A stretch of 64,000 nucleotides of DNA from Bacteroidales bacterium UBA6377. GTDB taxonomy: Bacteria; Bacteroidota; Bacteroidia; Bacteroidales; UBA932. Each line of letters opens with the position of its first letter. The first letter of the stretch is position 1. A model generated the notes under the pieces. That model did no database searches. It worked only from the letters and a program-made list of their open reading frames with translations, and was not told where the DNA came from. Made by a program: the position numbers and the translations under genes. This document shows positions 22,822 through 31,596 of this stretch, piece after piece. The DNA lies in assembly GCA_002438805.1 (NCBI GenBank), contig DJQV01000024.1:1-64000 (forward strand). Direction: 5' to 3'.

Positions 22822-24540
22822 CTAGAATCTCCAGCCAAATGTCACGACTGCGTTCCAGAGAGTTGGTTTATTGAGTATTCGCGGAGACTTGGTGTTGGTG
22901 AGCAGGCCTGCCGCATTGTAGTTGTCGTAATCGTAATACGGGGAGAATGTCGTGTCCGGATATAGGGTGCGCTTCACCGCAAAATCGGCAAAAAATGAAC
23001 CCGGAGAAGAGTAGCCGAAACCGAATGATACGGATGTCATCCTGTCATCGTAATAACTTGAGGAGACAAGTCTTTTCATGCTGCCGTTGTAGGAGTCGAA
23101 ATCCTTGAGGTAATCGTCAGCAGTGACATCATCGCCCGCCTCATTGGTCCAGTGACGCTCCGGAGAGGTGAGCATGGCAACTCCGGCCCGAAGGGAGAAC
23201 TCCGGACTCACACGCAGCTCGGCACCGAGACGGAGGGAGTGTGACACACCCGCGAAGTACCTGTTGGTCTGGTTGAGATCATAATACCTGTCGCCGGACA
23301 GATAATCAGGATGCATTTCGGAGAAACGCATCACGCTGTAGTCGGTGAGTTCATAGTCAGCGCTTACAAAGCCACGGGTGCCGAAAGTGTACGCCACACC
23401 GAGGTCTATCACGTATGGGGACTGGAGACAGTATGTGTATTCCCCGCGCGGAGAGGTCTCGCTGTCGTTGAACTGGCCGTCGGCAAACGTGGTCGAAGCC
23501 CCGTACTGCCACTTCTCGGTTATAGTGTAGTCTGTCGGGGTCTGTATGGCAGCGCCCAGGCGGAGACCCTTGACAGGGGTGGAAATGACGCCGAACTTGG
23601 CATAGACGCCGTCTATGTCGGCCGTATAGTTGTATGAATACGAAGCGTTCCTGAATGCGGTGATGCGCTCCTTTCCGTCACTGCCGATAAATGAAATCGG
23701 GAATGCGTCAAGATCAACCGCCGTCTCATAGAAAGCCTCGGAATAACGGTATTCCGCCACCGGGGCACCGAGGTTGAAGCCGAAGAAAAGCTTGTCGGAG
23801 ATATTGAAACCGAAATTGAAGACAAGGTCGTTTTTATGTCCGGTCTTCGTGATGGCCGACGACTGCTGGAGCGCGCTCGGCACATAATGGTACACCCCGT
23901 TTGGAGAGATCGTCTCAGTTACTCCGACATAGCGTCCGTCCGTGCCATAGGAGCCGAACATTCCGGCCTGGTAGGCCGTAAGCAAGTCCCAGGAGACGTC
24001 ACTGTTGTCAAAGGAGTTGTAATTGGCCAGCACGTCCTCGCCTATACCGGCGGCAGCTGCCGCGAACTCGGCGACCTTCGAGGTCCTGGAGTTGGCTCCA
24101 TAGGCTGATGCGCCGTAATTGTATTGCGCCGTCTGGTTGGAGACCACGGCAAAGGTGAAAGCCTTGAGCCCGCTCCTGCGGCCTGTCTCCATGACAAGCG
24201 AAATGCCGAGATTCGGCATCGAGAGACGGGAACGCGTCGTGCGGTTGAAAGCCCCGTACATGCTCTCCCCCTCAGGAGAGTAGGAAGACTGAACGGAAGA
24301 CAGGGTGAAGCCGGGGGTGATGGTCAACTGTCCGTAATTGGCCACAGCCGAACCGGCAGGATTGATCCCTATCGTGCCGAGATCCCCGCCTATGGCCGTC
24401 ACGGCATTGCCGAGGGCCATGCTGCGTGCCGTCCCGAGATACTCGTTGCGGCTGAAATTTATCGCATCATACATGTTCTGCGCGCCTGCGACCATACTGC
24501 CGGCTGCAAGAGCCGCGATTGACAATATTATCTTTTTCAT
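22822..24540 (-). CDS. FadL/OmpP1-type outer-membrane transport protein
   Basis: The protein has 572 residues. The signal peptide ends near GAQ. The start of the mature chain, FSRNEYLGTARSMALGNAVTAIGGDLGTIGINPAG, is typical of Bacteroidota members of the OMPP1/FadL family. Many amphipathic strands follow and the terminal strand ends TFGWRF with a C-terminal aromatic, as in barrel proteins. FadL proteins move hydrophobic compounds across the outer membrane; the substrate here is unknown. It lies upstream of lpxD on the same strand with a 17-base gap. Confidence 0.85.
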   Translation of the reverse strand: MKKIILSIAALAAGSMVAGAQNMYDAINFSRNEYLGTARSMALGNAVTAIGGDLGTIGINPAGSAVANYGQLTITPGFTLSSVQSSYSPEGESMYGAFNRTTRSRLSMPNLGISLVMETGRRSGLKAFTFAVVSNQTAQYNYGASAYGANSRTSKVAEFAAAAAGIGEDVLANYNSFDNSDVSWDLLTAYQAGMFGSYGTDGRYVGVTETISPNGVYHYVPSALQQSSAITKTGHKNDLVFNFGFNISDKLFFGFNLGAPVAEYRYSEAFYETAVDLDAFPISFIGSDGKERITAFRNASYSYNYTADIDGVYAKFGVISTPVKGLRLGAAIQTPTDYTITEKWQYGASTTFADGQFNDSETSPRGEYTYCLQSPYVIDLGVAYTFGTRGFVSADYELTDYSVMRFSEMHPDYLSGDRYYDLNQTNRYFAGVSHSLRLGAELRVSPEFSLRAGVAMLTSPERHWTNEAGDDVTADDYLKDFDSYNGSMKRLVSSSYYDDRMTSVSFGFGYSSPGSFFADFAVKRTLYPDTTFSPYYDYDNYNAAGLLTNTKSPRILNKPTLWNAVVTFGWRF

Positions 24541-24559
24541 TTCCCTTTCGTTTTAAGAT

Positions 24560-25558
24560 TTACCTTCTTCTTCCGCCGCCACCATGGCTGCTGCTTCCGC
24601 CACCGCCGCTACGTGAGGACGAGCCGCCACCACCATAGCTTCTTGAAGACGAACCTCCGGAATAGCTTGAGCCGGAGCTGCGGCTGCTGCTTCCCCAGCT
24701 GCTGGAGTTGCTGCGCTCATAGCTGCGGGAACTGTTGCTCCCGCCGGAATACGAGCCTCCGGAGTTGCGCCCCTGGTATCCGCGGGAGTAGTTGTAGCCG
24801 TTCTGTCCAGGGGTCACTCTGGAACCGCTTCCGGATGAAGAGCCAGGCCGGCTGACGGACGAACCGCCGGAGCGCGGAACGAAACGGGAACTGTTGAACC
24901 TGGTCGAACCGGCAGAACCGTAGCTTCCGCCGCTCACTCCCGGACGATAATTGCTGCGTCCCGGCCTTCCGCTTTGCGTGCCGCCCGGCTGCGTGCCCCT
25001 TCGCTCCCCATAATAACGCCTTCCGTCAGGAGAAAGCCCCGGCTTAGGTGCCCAATGGTCTGGATGATGCCCATAAGAAGGCCCGTACCACGGATCAAAC
25101 CTCCATGGGTCGTAATACCAAGGATCATAGAACCATGGATCATATCTCCACGGCCTCCAGAACCATGAGTCATAGCCCCAGCCGTAATAACCATAGTACC
25201 AAGGGTCGGTGAAACGCCACCAGTCCCAGCCATAACGCCAGGCCAGGCTGTTCCACCACCAGCTGCTGTACCATGGCGATGACAATGCGAAGCCCGTTCC
25301 GAGTCCCCAAAGGAAGTCAGTAGAAGCATCGCGCTCATAGACAGGTACATATACAGTATCGCGCAGTATGTTCCGCCGGGCTATGTCCTCTGCGGCCATC
25401 TGCTCGAAATCTTCTTTTGAATATATCTGAACCGGTTCCGGGGCCGGTTCAATGCGCTCGTATATGCCGTCCGCATATCTCTGCTGGGCATACTGTGATG
25501 CGGTCCCGCAGGAGGCGAGGGCAATAAGAGGCAATAAATAAGCCAGAATACGTTTCAT
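24560..25558 (-). CDS. Low-complexity lipoprotein (Trp/Tyr/Pro-rich then Ser/Gly-rich)
   Basis: The protein has 332 residues. The lipobox is ALASC (cysteine near 17). After a short charged part, residues ~85-165 are crowded with Trp, Tyr, Asp and Pro in near-repeats such as DPWYYDPWRFDPWYG. Residues ~175-332 are almost wholly Ser, Gly and Arg. No enzymatic domain. Similar proteins are widespread in Bacteroidales, sometimes labelled vitellogenin-like, with no established function. The composition suggests a disordered, possibly surface-exposed chain. Confidence 0.75.
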   Translation of the reverse strand: MKRILAYLLPLIALASCGTASQYAQQRYADGIYERIEPAPEPVQIYSKEDFEQMAAEDIARRNILRDTVYVPVYERDASTDFLWGLGTGFALSSPWYSSWWWNSLAWRYGWDWWRFTDPWYYGYYGWGYDSWFWRPWRYDPWFYDPWYYDPWRFDPWYGPSYGHHPDHWAPKPGLSPDGRRYYGERRGTQPGGTQSGRPGRSNYRPGVSGGSYGSAGSTRFNSSRFVPRSGGSSVSRPGSSSGSGSRVTPGQNGYNYSRGYQGRNSGGSYSGGSNSSRSYERSNSSSWGSSSRSSGSSYSGGSSSRSYGGGGSSSRSGGGGSSSHGGGGRRR

Positions 25559-25588
25559 ATTGCAGTCTACTGTTAATTTAATAATTAG

Positions 25589-25596
25589 TATCTTTG
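25589..25596 (+). promoter_or_regulatory. -7 promoter box of proS
   Basis: TATCTTTG fits TAnnTTTG. An in-frame ATG at 25600 follows after 3 bases, and the conventional proS ATG is at 25678. If the first ATG is used, the message would be leaderless and the protein 26 residues longer. Confidence 0.65.
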
Positions 25597-25677
25597 CGCA
25601 TGCAAAGATTCGGACCGAGGCCCGATTCTATATATAGATGCAAATTTCGAAAAAAAACGCAGACTTTCTACAAGAAT

Positions 25678-27156
25678 ATGGCAAAAGAGGTCACCAAGCG
25701 CTCTGAGAACTATTCTCAGTGGTACAACGATCTGGTAATCAAAGCAGATCTGGCGGAGCAGTCCGCAGTCAGAGGATGTATGGTCATAAAGCCTTACGGA
25801 TATGCTATCTGGGAGAAGATGCAGGCCGCGCTCGACGGCAGATTCAAGAAGACCGGGGTGCAGAACGCATACTTCCCGCTTTTCATACCTAAATCGTTCT
25901 TCAGCCGCGAGGCGGAGCACGTGGCGGGGTTTGCGAAGGAATGCGCGGTGGTGACGCACCATCGCCTGATGAACGACCCCGACGGCAAGGGAGTGGTGGT
26001 GGACCCGAGCGCCAAGCTTGAAGAAGAGCTGATAGTCCGCCCGACCTCGGAGACCATAATCTGGAGCACCTACAAAAACTGGATCACCTCATGGAGAGAC
26101 CTTCCTGTGCTCTGCAACCAGTGGTGCAACGTGGTACGCTGGGAGATGCGCACAAGGCTCTTCCTGCGCACAGCCGAATTCCTCTGGCAGGAGGGGCACA
26201 CTGCCCACGCCACCGCCGAAGAGGCCCAGGCAAAAGCCAACGAGATGGTGCACGTCTACGCTGACTTCGCCCGCAATGTGCTGGCGCTTCCTGTCATAGT
26301 GGGGCACAAGAGTCCCAACGAGAGATTCGCCGGCGCGCTCGACACTCTGACCATAGAAGCCATGATGCAGGACGGCAAAGCCCTCCAGGCCGGGACCTCC
26401 CACTTCCTCGGGCAGAATTTCGCCAAGTCCTTCGATGTGCAGTTCACCAACAAGGAAGGCAAGCAGGAATATGTATGGGCCACATCATGGGGCGTCAGCA
26501 CCCGCCTTATGGGAGCACTCGTGATGGCGCACGGTGACGACAACGGACTCGTGATCCCGCCGAGGCTCGCTCCGATACAGGTCGTGATGGTACCCATATA
26601 TAAGACTGACGAGGAGCACACGCAGGTGCTCGACAAGATGGACGAAGTGCGCCTGGCCCTGGACAAGCTCGGAATAAGCTGCAAGATCGACGACAGGGAC
26701 ACGTTGCGTCCGGGATTCAAGTTTGCCGAGTGGGAACTCAAGGGGGTGCCGGTGCGTCTGGCGATGGGCGCAAGAGACCTTGCCTCCGGCACAGTGGAGG
26801 TGGCCAGAAGGGACACCCTCACCAAGGAGACAATGGCCCTCGAAGGTATCGCGGAGCACATTGAGGGCCTTCTCGAAGACATCCAGGCCAACATCTACAA
26901 CAAGGCGCTCGCCTTCCGCGACTCCCACATCGAGAAATGCGACAGCTGGGACGAGTTCAAGGACAAGATCCAGACAGGAAAGTTCCTCCTCTGCCACTGG
27001 GACGGCACCGTGGAGACCGAGCAGGCCATCAAGGACGCGACAAAGGCTACAATACGCTGCATCCCTATAGACAGCTGCGTCTGCGAGGAGGAGGGCAAGG
27101 ACATATTCTCCGGCAAACCGTCACACAGAAGAGTGGTATTCGCAATCTCATACTAG
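25678..27156 (+). CDS. proS: Prolyl-tRNA synthetase, archaeal/eukaryotic-like type
   Basis: This class II synthetase charges tRNA-Pro. It has 492 residues from MAKEVTKRSENYSQWYNDLV. Motif 2 lies in RWEMRTRLFLRTAEFLWQEGHTAHAT and motif 3 in GALVMAHGDDNGLVIPPRLAP. The anticodon-binding domain follows, with a C-terminal extension ending in tyrosine (VFAISY). It lacks the INS editing domain of E. coli ProRS, so it is the short type common in Bacteroidota. The start is by homology; an ATG at 25600 is possible. DUF3078 and tilS genes follow at once. Confidence 0.95.
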   Translation: MAKEVTKRSENYSQWYNDLVIKADLAEQSAVRGCMVIKPYGYAIWEKMQAALDGRFKKTGVQNAYFPLFIPKSFFSREAEHVAGFAKECAVVTHHRLMNDPDGKGVVVDPSAKLEEELIVRPTSETIIWSTYKNWITSWRDLPVLCNQWCNVVRWEMRTRLFLRTAEFLWQEGHTAHATAEEAQAKANEMVHVYADFARNVLALPVIVGHKSPNERFAGALDTLTIEAMMQDGKALQAGTSHFLGQNFAKSFDVQFTNKEGKQEYVWATSWGVSTRLMGALVMAHGDDNGLVIPPRLAPIQVVMVPIYKTDEEHTQVLDKMDEVRLALDKLGISCKIDDRDTLRPGFKFAEWELKGVPVRLAMGARDLASGTVEVARRDTLTKETMALEGIAEHIEGLLEDIQANIYNKALAFRDSHIEKCDSWDEFKDKIQTGKFLLCHWDGTVETEQAIKDATKATIRCIPIDSCVCEEEGKDIFSGKPSHRRVVFAISY

Positions 27157-27157
27157 A

Positions 27158-28165
27158 ATGAAGAGGACATTGACCCTGACAGCAGCCGCACTTGCAGCAT
27201 GCCTGAGCCTGCACGCCCAGGAAGATGCACTCCAGAAAGCCATGGCAGCGGCAGCCGAAGCTTTGCAGGAAGCGCCGGCTGCAAAAGACGCGCAGGACAG
27301 GCCGAATTACTGGAACAGCTGGACACAGTTTGATCTCGGGACAAGCAACACAAGCCTCTGGAACTGGGCGGCAGGCGGATACAACACCCTCACGCTCAGC
27401 CTCGGGGCCGATGCCAACGCCAACTACACCAAGGATCTTCTGAGCTGGACAAACCGCCTTCAGCTCCAGTACGGCTTCCTCTGGTCAGCCGACAAGGAGA
27501 ACCTGCTCCAGAAGAGCAACGACCTCATCAAGTTCGAGAGCCGCCTGGCCTACAAAATCCGCAAAGACAGCGACTGGAACTACACCGCCTCCTTTGACTT
27601 CCGCTCCCAGTTCACCGACAGCTACGACTCCTACGAGAAAGATGAGCAGAGCGACAAGTGGAACGGCACCCTGAAGTCCGGCTTCCTCTCCCCGGCATAC
27701 TCCACGATAGCGTTCGGTATGGAATGGACCCCTGTGGACTGGTTCAACGTCAACATAGCCCCGCTGACGGGAGGTTTCACCATCTGCACGAAAGAGGAGC
27801 TCCGCAAAAATTACGGTATGAAGCTTCGCGAACCGGACCTGGATCCGGAACTCGGCGACAGCTACCACAGCCAGCTTTTCCAGTTCGGTGCCCAGATCAA
27901 GATCAACTACAACACCTCCATCAACGACGACTTCAAGTACGAGACGCAGCTGGTGCTCTTCACCGACTACCTCAACAAGCCGTTCTCCTACAACCGTATC
28001 AACTGGGACAACAAGATCACCTGGCAGCTTGCCAAGTACTTCCGGATAGGGTTGAACACCTGGATGATCTACGACCCTATCGTGATCATTGACGGCAGGC
28101 AGAGGATACAGTTCAAGGAGTTCTTCTCCGTCAATTTCACCTATCTTATCAGCAACAAGGGATGA
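27158..28165 (+). CDS. DUF3078 outer-membrane protein
   Basis: The protein has 335 residues with a signal peptide cut after LHAQ. A short Ala/Lys-rich stretch follows, then repeated amphipathic strands: LGTSNTSLWNWAAGGYNTLTLSLGADANANYTKDLLSWTNRLQLQYG is the DUF3078 hallmark. The last strand ends FSVNFTYLIS. Probably a beta barrel in the outer membrane; the role is unknown. It lies one base after proS and overlaps tilS by 4 bases. Confidence 0.85.
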   Translation: MKRTLTLTAAALAACLSLHAQEDALQKAMAAAAEALQEAPAAKDAQDRPNYWNSWTQFDLGTSNTSLWNWAAGGYNTLTLSLGADANANYTKDLLSWTNRLQLQYGFLWSADKENLLQKSNDLIKFESRLAYKIRKDSDWNYTASFDFRSQFTDSYDSYEKDEQSDKWNGTLKSGFLSPAYSTIAFGMEWTPVDWFNVNIAPLTGGFTICTKEELRKNYGMKLREPDLDPELGDSYHSQLFQFGAQIKINYNTSINDDFKYETQLVLFTDYLNKPFSYNRINWDNKITWQLAKYFRIGLNTWMIYDPIVIIDGRQRIQFKEFFSVNFTYLISNKG

Positions 28166-29394
28166 GGCGCATCCTCCTCGCTGTAAGCGGCGGCATAGAC
28201 TCCATGTATATGGCAAACAGGGCTTCGGAGTTATTTCCCGGAGCCCGTTTCGCAGTGGCGCACTGCAATTTCACGCTGCGCGGAAGCGAGTCGGACGGGG
28301 ATGAGGAGTTTGTGAGGCTGTGGTGCCGGGAGCACGGGATCGAATTCTTCTCCAGAAGGTTCAGCACGGAGGAATACGCCCTCCGGCATTCCGTAAGCAT
28401 AGAGATGGCCGCCCGCGAACTTCGCTATGACTGGTTTTTCAAGCTGTGCTCGGAAAAAGGCTTCGAAGCCGTGGCAGTGGCGCACAATGCCGACGACAAT
28501 GCCGAGACCATGATGCTCAACCTTTTGAGAGGCACCGGAATACGCGGCATCAGCGGGATGGGCGGCAGGCCCGGGGTACTGCGACCGCTGCTGGGGATCG
28601 GAAGGGATGAGATACGCCGCTGGATGGAAGAGCACGGACTGGGTTGGAGAGAAGACAGGACCAACAGCGAAAACGAGTACAAACGCAACCGCCTGCGAAA
28701 CGAGGTTTTCCCCATCCTGCGCGAACTTAATCCCTCGCTTATACGAACTCTTGGCGAGGATATGGCCAGGTTCGCACAGGTAAGGGACATCGCCGAGGAA
28801 TACTTCCAGAATGCAAGAGACAGAGTGCTGCTGCCGGGAGGCGGGATCAGCATACAGGCCGTCAGAGAGGATGCGCACCGCGACTATCTTCTCTGGAGAC
28901 TGCTGGAAGACAGCGGCATCGGCAGGGCCGAATTCGACTCGCTAAAAAGGATGCTTGATGAAGGCGGCCAGACGGGAGGCAAAAGATTCGGCCCCGTCGA
29001 GTGCACATCCTCTGAAATCCGGATCAGGAAACCCCGCATAGGAAAACAGCTGCATCTGGAGACCATTCCCAGGGAAGAACTCGACTCGCTCAGACAGCCT
29101 GAAGGAGTGCTGGTCGCTGACAAGGCCAAACTCGGCTGGCCCCTTAAGGTAAGACACTGGCAGGCAGGAGACTGGATGCGTCCCCTCGGGATGGGCGGAA
29201 AAAGGAAGAAACTCTCCGACATCTTCACGGATCTCGGCTGGTCGGCCCAAGACAAGGAAGAGGCGGAGGTGATCGAACTTGACGGCCATCACGTGGCCGC
29301 CCTGCTATGCTGCAGGATAGACGAGAGCGTCAAAGTCGGGGAAGGATGCCGGGAAGTAGTGCGGCTCCGTTACCGTCCAGTGCCGTCTATGTAG
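28162..29394 (+). CDS. tilS: tRNA(Ile)-lysidine synthase
   Basis: This enzyme modifies cytidine 34 of tRNA-Ile(CAU) to lysidine, switching its codon to AUA; it is cytoplasmic. It has 410 residues. The PP-loop is S9-GGIDS-14, then VAHCNFTLRG and AHNADDNAET, the usual ATP-site context. The C-terminal part includes the RHWQAGDWMRPLGMGGKRKKLSDIF segment of TilS. It starts within the DUF3078 stop (ATGA). Its end overlaps the convergent ftsB-like gene by 25 bases. Confidence 0.94.
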   Translation: MRRILLAVSGGIDSMYMANRASELFPGARFAVAHCNFTLRGSESDGDEEFVRLWCREHGIEFFSRRFSTEEYALRHSVSIEMAARELRYDWFFKLCSEKGFEAVAVAHNADDNAETMMLNLLRGTGIRGISGMGGRPGVLRPLLGIGRDEIRRWMEEHGLGWREDRTNSENEYKRNRLRNEVFPILRELNPSLIRTLGEDMARFAQVRDIAEEYFQNARDRVLLPGGGISIQAVREDAHRDYLLWRLLEDSGIGRAEFDSLKRMLDEGGQTGGKRFGPVECTSSEIRIRKPRIGKQLHLETIPREELDSLRQPEGVLVADKAKLGWPLKVRHWQAGDWMRPLGMGGKRKKLSDIFTDLGWSAQDKEEAEVIELDGHHVAALLCCRIDESVKVGEGCREVVRLRYRPVPSM

Positions 29395-29699
29395 ACATCC
29401 TCCCCGGGGGCCGCAAAATAATACGTCTCACGCGCGAAACGCTCAAGGGAGTCCCTCCTCGTCAGAAGATCTTCAAGCTGACGGTCAAGGCCCTCGTTGT
29501 TGACTTCCAGCATCTCTATCTGCTTCTGCTGTGAGCGGAGGGTGAAGCCGGCGCTGATCCAGGTCAGGACATTGTCCTTCTTGACGAACATGAAAACCAC
29601 AAACGCAGCCGTGGCCACAATGGCGTAGCGCAGGAAAGAACGCTGCTCCTCCCGGCCCTTGTCTTTGTCACGATTCCATAAATCTTTGAAAACTCCCAT
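29370..29699 (-). CDS. FtsB/DivIC-type septum formation protein
   Basis: The protein has 109 residues from ATG 29699. One membrane segment lies near 25-42 (YAIVATAAFVVFMFV). A coiled coil of ~40 residues (LRSQQKQIEMLEVNNEGLDRQLEDLLTRRDSLERFARE) follows, then YYFAAPGEDVYI, the usual end of the DivIC family in Bacteroidota. It should act in the divisome with FtsL and FtsQ. A longer frame upstream overlaps the divergent promoter and is rejected. Confidence 0.85.
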   Translation of the reverse strand: MGVFKDLWNRDKDKGREEQRSFLRYAIVATAAFVVFMFVKKDNVLTWISAGFTLRSQQKQIEMLEVNNEGLDRQLEDLLTRRDSLERFARETYYFAAPGEDVYIDGTGR

Positions 29700-29709
29700 A
29701 GACTTTACG

Positions 29710-29727
29710 CAAAAATAATTAAATTTG
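29710..29727. promoter_or_regulatory. Back-to-back -7 boxes for ftsB-like gene and nucleotidyltransferase
   Basis: TATTTTTG on the minus strand (29710-29717) serves the ftsB-like gene. TAAATTTG on the plus strand (29720-29727) serves the nucleotidyltransferase gene. Only 2 bases separate them, so polymerase binding at one should block the other. Confidence 0.65.
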
Positions 29728-29757
29728 TCCAAACTTAAAACCAATCGACACTTTATT

Positions 29758-30690
29758 ATGAAACCAGCACTTTTGGTCCTTGCGGCCGGCATGGGCAGCC
29801 GATACGGCGGGCTCAAGCAGATGGACGGCCTCGGCCCGAACGGAGAGACAATCATCGACTATTCCATCTATGACGCAGTGAACGCCGGATTCGGGAAAGT
29901 CGTATATGTGGTACGCGAGTATTTCCTCGAAGCCTTCAAGGAGAGCGTCAAGAAGAAATACAGCGATGTCAAATGCAGTGACGGGACTCCGCTCGAGTTC
30001 GTGTTCGTCACCCAGGAGCTCAGCAAGATTCCGGCCGGGTTCAGCCTCAACCCCGAGAGGCAGAAGCCGTGGGGCACGGCGCATGCTGTCCTTATGGCCA
30101 AGGACGTGATCAAGGAGCCGTTCCTGGTGATAAACGGAGATGATTTCTATGGCAGGGAGTCTTTCCAGATAGCTGCACAGTGGTGCGGGGAGCACTCCGG
30201 CAGCCAGGGAGTCTACTCCATTGTCGGATTTGAACTGGACCACACCCTCAGCGAATCAGGCGGGGTGTCCAGAGGCATCTGCCACTACGACGGCGAGCAG
30301 CATCTTACCGATGTGGTCGAGCATCTCAACATCATCAAGGGAGCCGACGGCAAAGTGACCGGAGACAACTCCGTGACAGGCGAGCATGTCACCCTCAACG
30401 GCAAGGATCTCTGCTCCATGAACATGTGGGGCTTCACCCCTGATTTCTTCCCTAAGGCTGAGGAGATCTTCAAGGACTTCCTCAAGGCCAATAGCCAGGA
30501 ACTCAAGAAGGAATTCTACATCCCGTACGCAGTGGACATAATGATAAAGAAAGGCGAGGCCGGATGCGAAGTGCTCTCCACCCCGTCCCACTGGTTCGGC
30601 GTAACCTACAAGGAGGACAGGCCGGCCGTGGTCGCAAAGTTCGCCCAGCTGGCATCAGAAGGAGTCTACCCTTCCCCTCTTTACAAATAG
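29758..30690 (+). CDS. Nucleotidyltransferase, sugar-1-phosphate type
   Basis: The protein has 310 residues. It opens MKPALLVLAAGMGSRYGGLKQ, the NTP-binding signature of sugar nucleotidyltransferases. The metal-binding Asp lies in FLVINGDDFYG and a conserved WGTAHAVLMAKD segment is present. Bacteroidales homologues are annotated as general nucleotidyltransferases. The sugar is not known; glucose-1-phosphate uridylyl- or thymidylyl-transferase is a guess. The start follows the promoter at 29720. A CPBP protease gene follows after 6 bases. Confidence 0.88.
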   Translation: MKPALLVLAAGMGSRYGGLKQMDGLGPNGETIIDYSIYDAVNAGFGKVVYVVREYFLEAFKESVKKKYSDVKCSDGTPLEFVFVTQELSKIPAGFSLNPERQKPWGTAHAVLMAKDVIKEPFLVINGDDFYGRESFQIAAQWCGEHSGSQGVYSIVGFELDHTLSESGGVSRGICHYDGEQHLTDVVEHLNIIKGADGKVTGDNSVTGEHVTLNGKDLCSMNMWGFTPDFFPKAEEIFKDFLKANSQELKKEFYIPYAVDIMIKKGEAGCEVLSTPSHWFGVTYKEDRPAVVAKFAQLASEGVYPSPLYK

Positions 30691-30696
30691 ACCGGA

Positions 30697-31584
30697 ATGG
30701 GGAAAAAGGTCCGCAACTACAAGTTCTTCGACAACTACTCCTGGTTCATGCCTGGAGTCAAGGAGATACTGGTTCTGCTGGCGATGCTCATGCTCGGAAG
30801 CATATTGGGCAATGTCATCACCCTGCTGTTCACCGCCTGCCTCGGTGCTGCCAAGGGGACGGAATACGCGATGGTGGTCGCCTACCCCGTGATGTTCATC
30901 CCGGCTATGATGTATGCCGGCGCCAAGAGCAGGGCACGCAGTTTCACAGGCGGAGGACTTAAGCTTGACAGCGACAATTTCCGCCCTGTCGGAGGTGCGC
31001 TATGCGCAGTGCTGGCCGCCATAGGGACGGTGGCTCTGGCGTTCTGCACCGATGCCTTGAGCCAGCTCATGCCCCCGATGCCGGAGTGGCTTGAACAGAT
31101 GCTTGAGAGCATGACTCAGGGCAACCTGCTGCTCAATTTCCTGTGCGTGAGCATATTTGCCCCGTTCTTCGAGGAGTGGCTGTGCCGCGGTATGGTGCTG
31201 CGCGGGCTTCTGGGCAACAATGTCAAGCCCGTATGGGCCATCGTGATCTCAGCCCTGTTCTTCGCTCTGATACACCTCAACCCGTGGCAGGCGCTGCCGG
31301 CATTCCTGCTGGGCTGCCTGTTCGGGTATGTCTATTATAAGACGGGGTCGCTGAAACTGACGATGCTGATGCATTTCACCAATAATACTGTATCATTGAT
31401 AATGAGCAACATAGACTCACTTAAAGATGCAGACAGCTGGATGGAGGTGTTCCCGTTACCGGTGTATTGGGCGATGTTTGCAGCCTGCCTTGCAGCCACC
31501 GCACTGGTGGTCATGAGGTTCAGCAAGGTGGAAAGCACGCCGGAAGGCAACTGCGACAGCGTGCCTTCCCTGTTTGCGGAGTAG
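30697..31584 (+). CDS. CPBP-family intramembrane metalloprotease
   Basis: The protein has 295 residues with seven or so hydrophobic segments. The Abi/CPBP motifs are clear: E159-E160 with R164 (FFEEWLCRGMVLRG), then H193 in FALIHLNPWQ, and a late HFTNN. These residues form the metal site of Rce1-like proteases. The role in Bacteroidota is unknown; substrates may be prenylated or signal-type peptides. An intrinsic terminator follows within the end of folP. Confidence 0.92.
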   Translation: MGKKVRNYKFFDNYSWFMPGVKEILVLLAMLMLGSILGNVITLLFTACLGAAKGTEYAMVVAYPVMFIPAMMYAGAKSRARSFTGGGLKLDSDNFRPVGGALCAVLAAIGTVALAFCTDALSQLMPPMPEWLEQMLESMTQGNLLLNFLCVSIFAPFFEEWLCRGMVLRGLLGNNVKPVWAIVISALFFALIHLNPWQALPAFLLGCLFGYVYYKTGSLKLTMLMHFTNNTVSLIMSNIDSLKDADSWMEVFPLPVYWAMFAACLAATALVVMRFSKVESTPEGNCDSVPSLFAE

Positions 31585-31596
31585 TTTTATCCCTGA

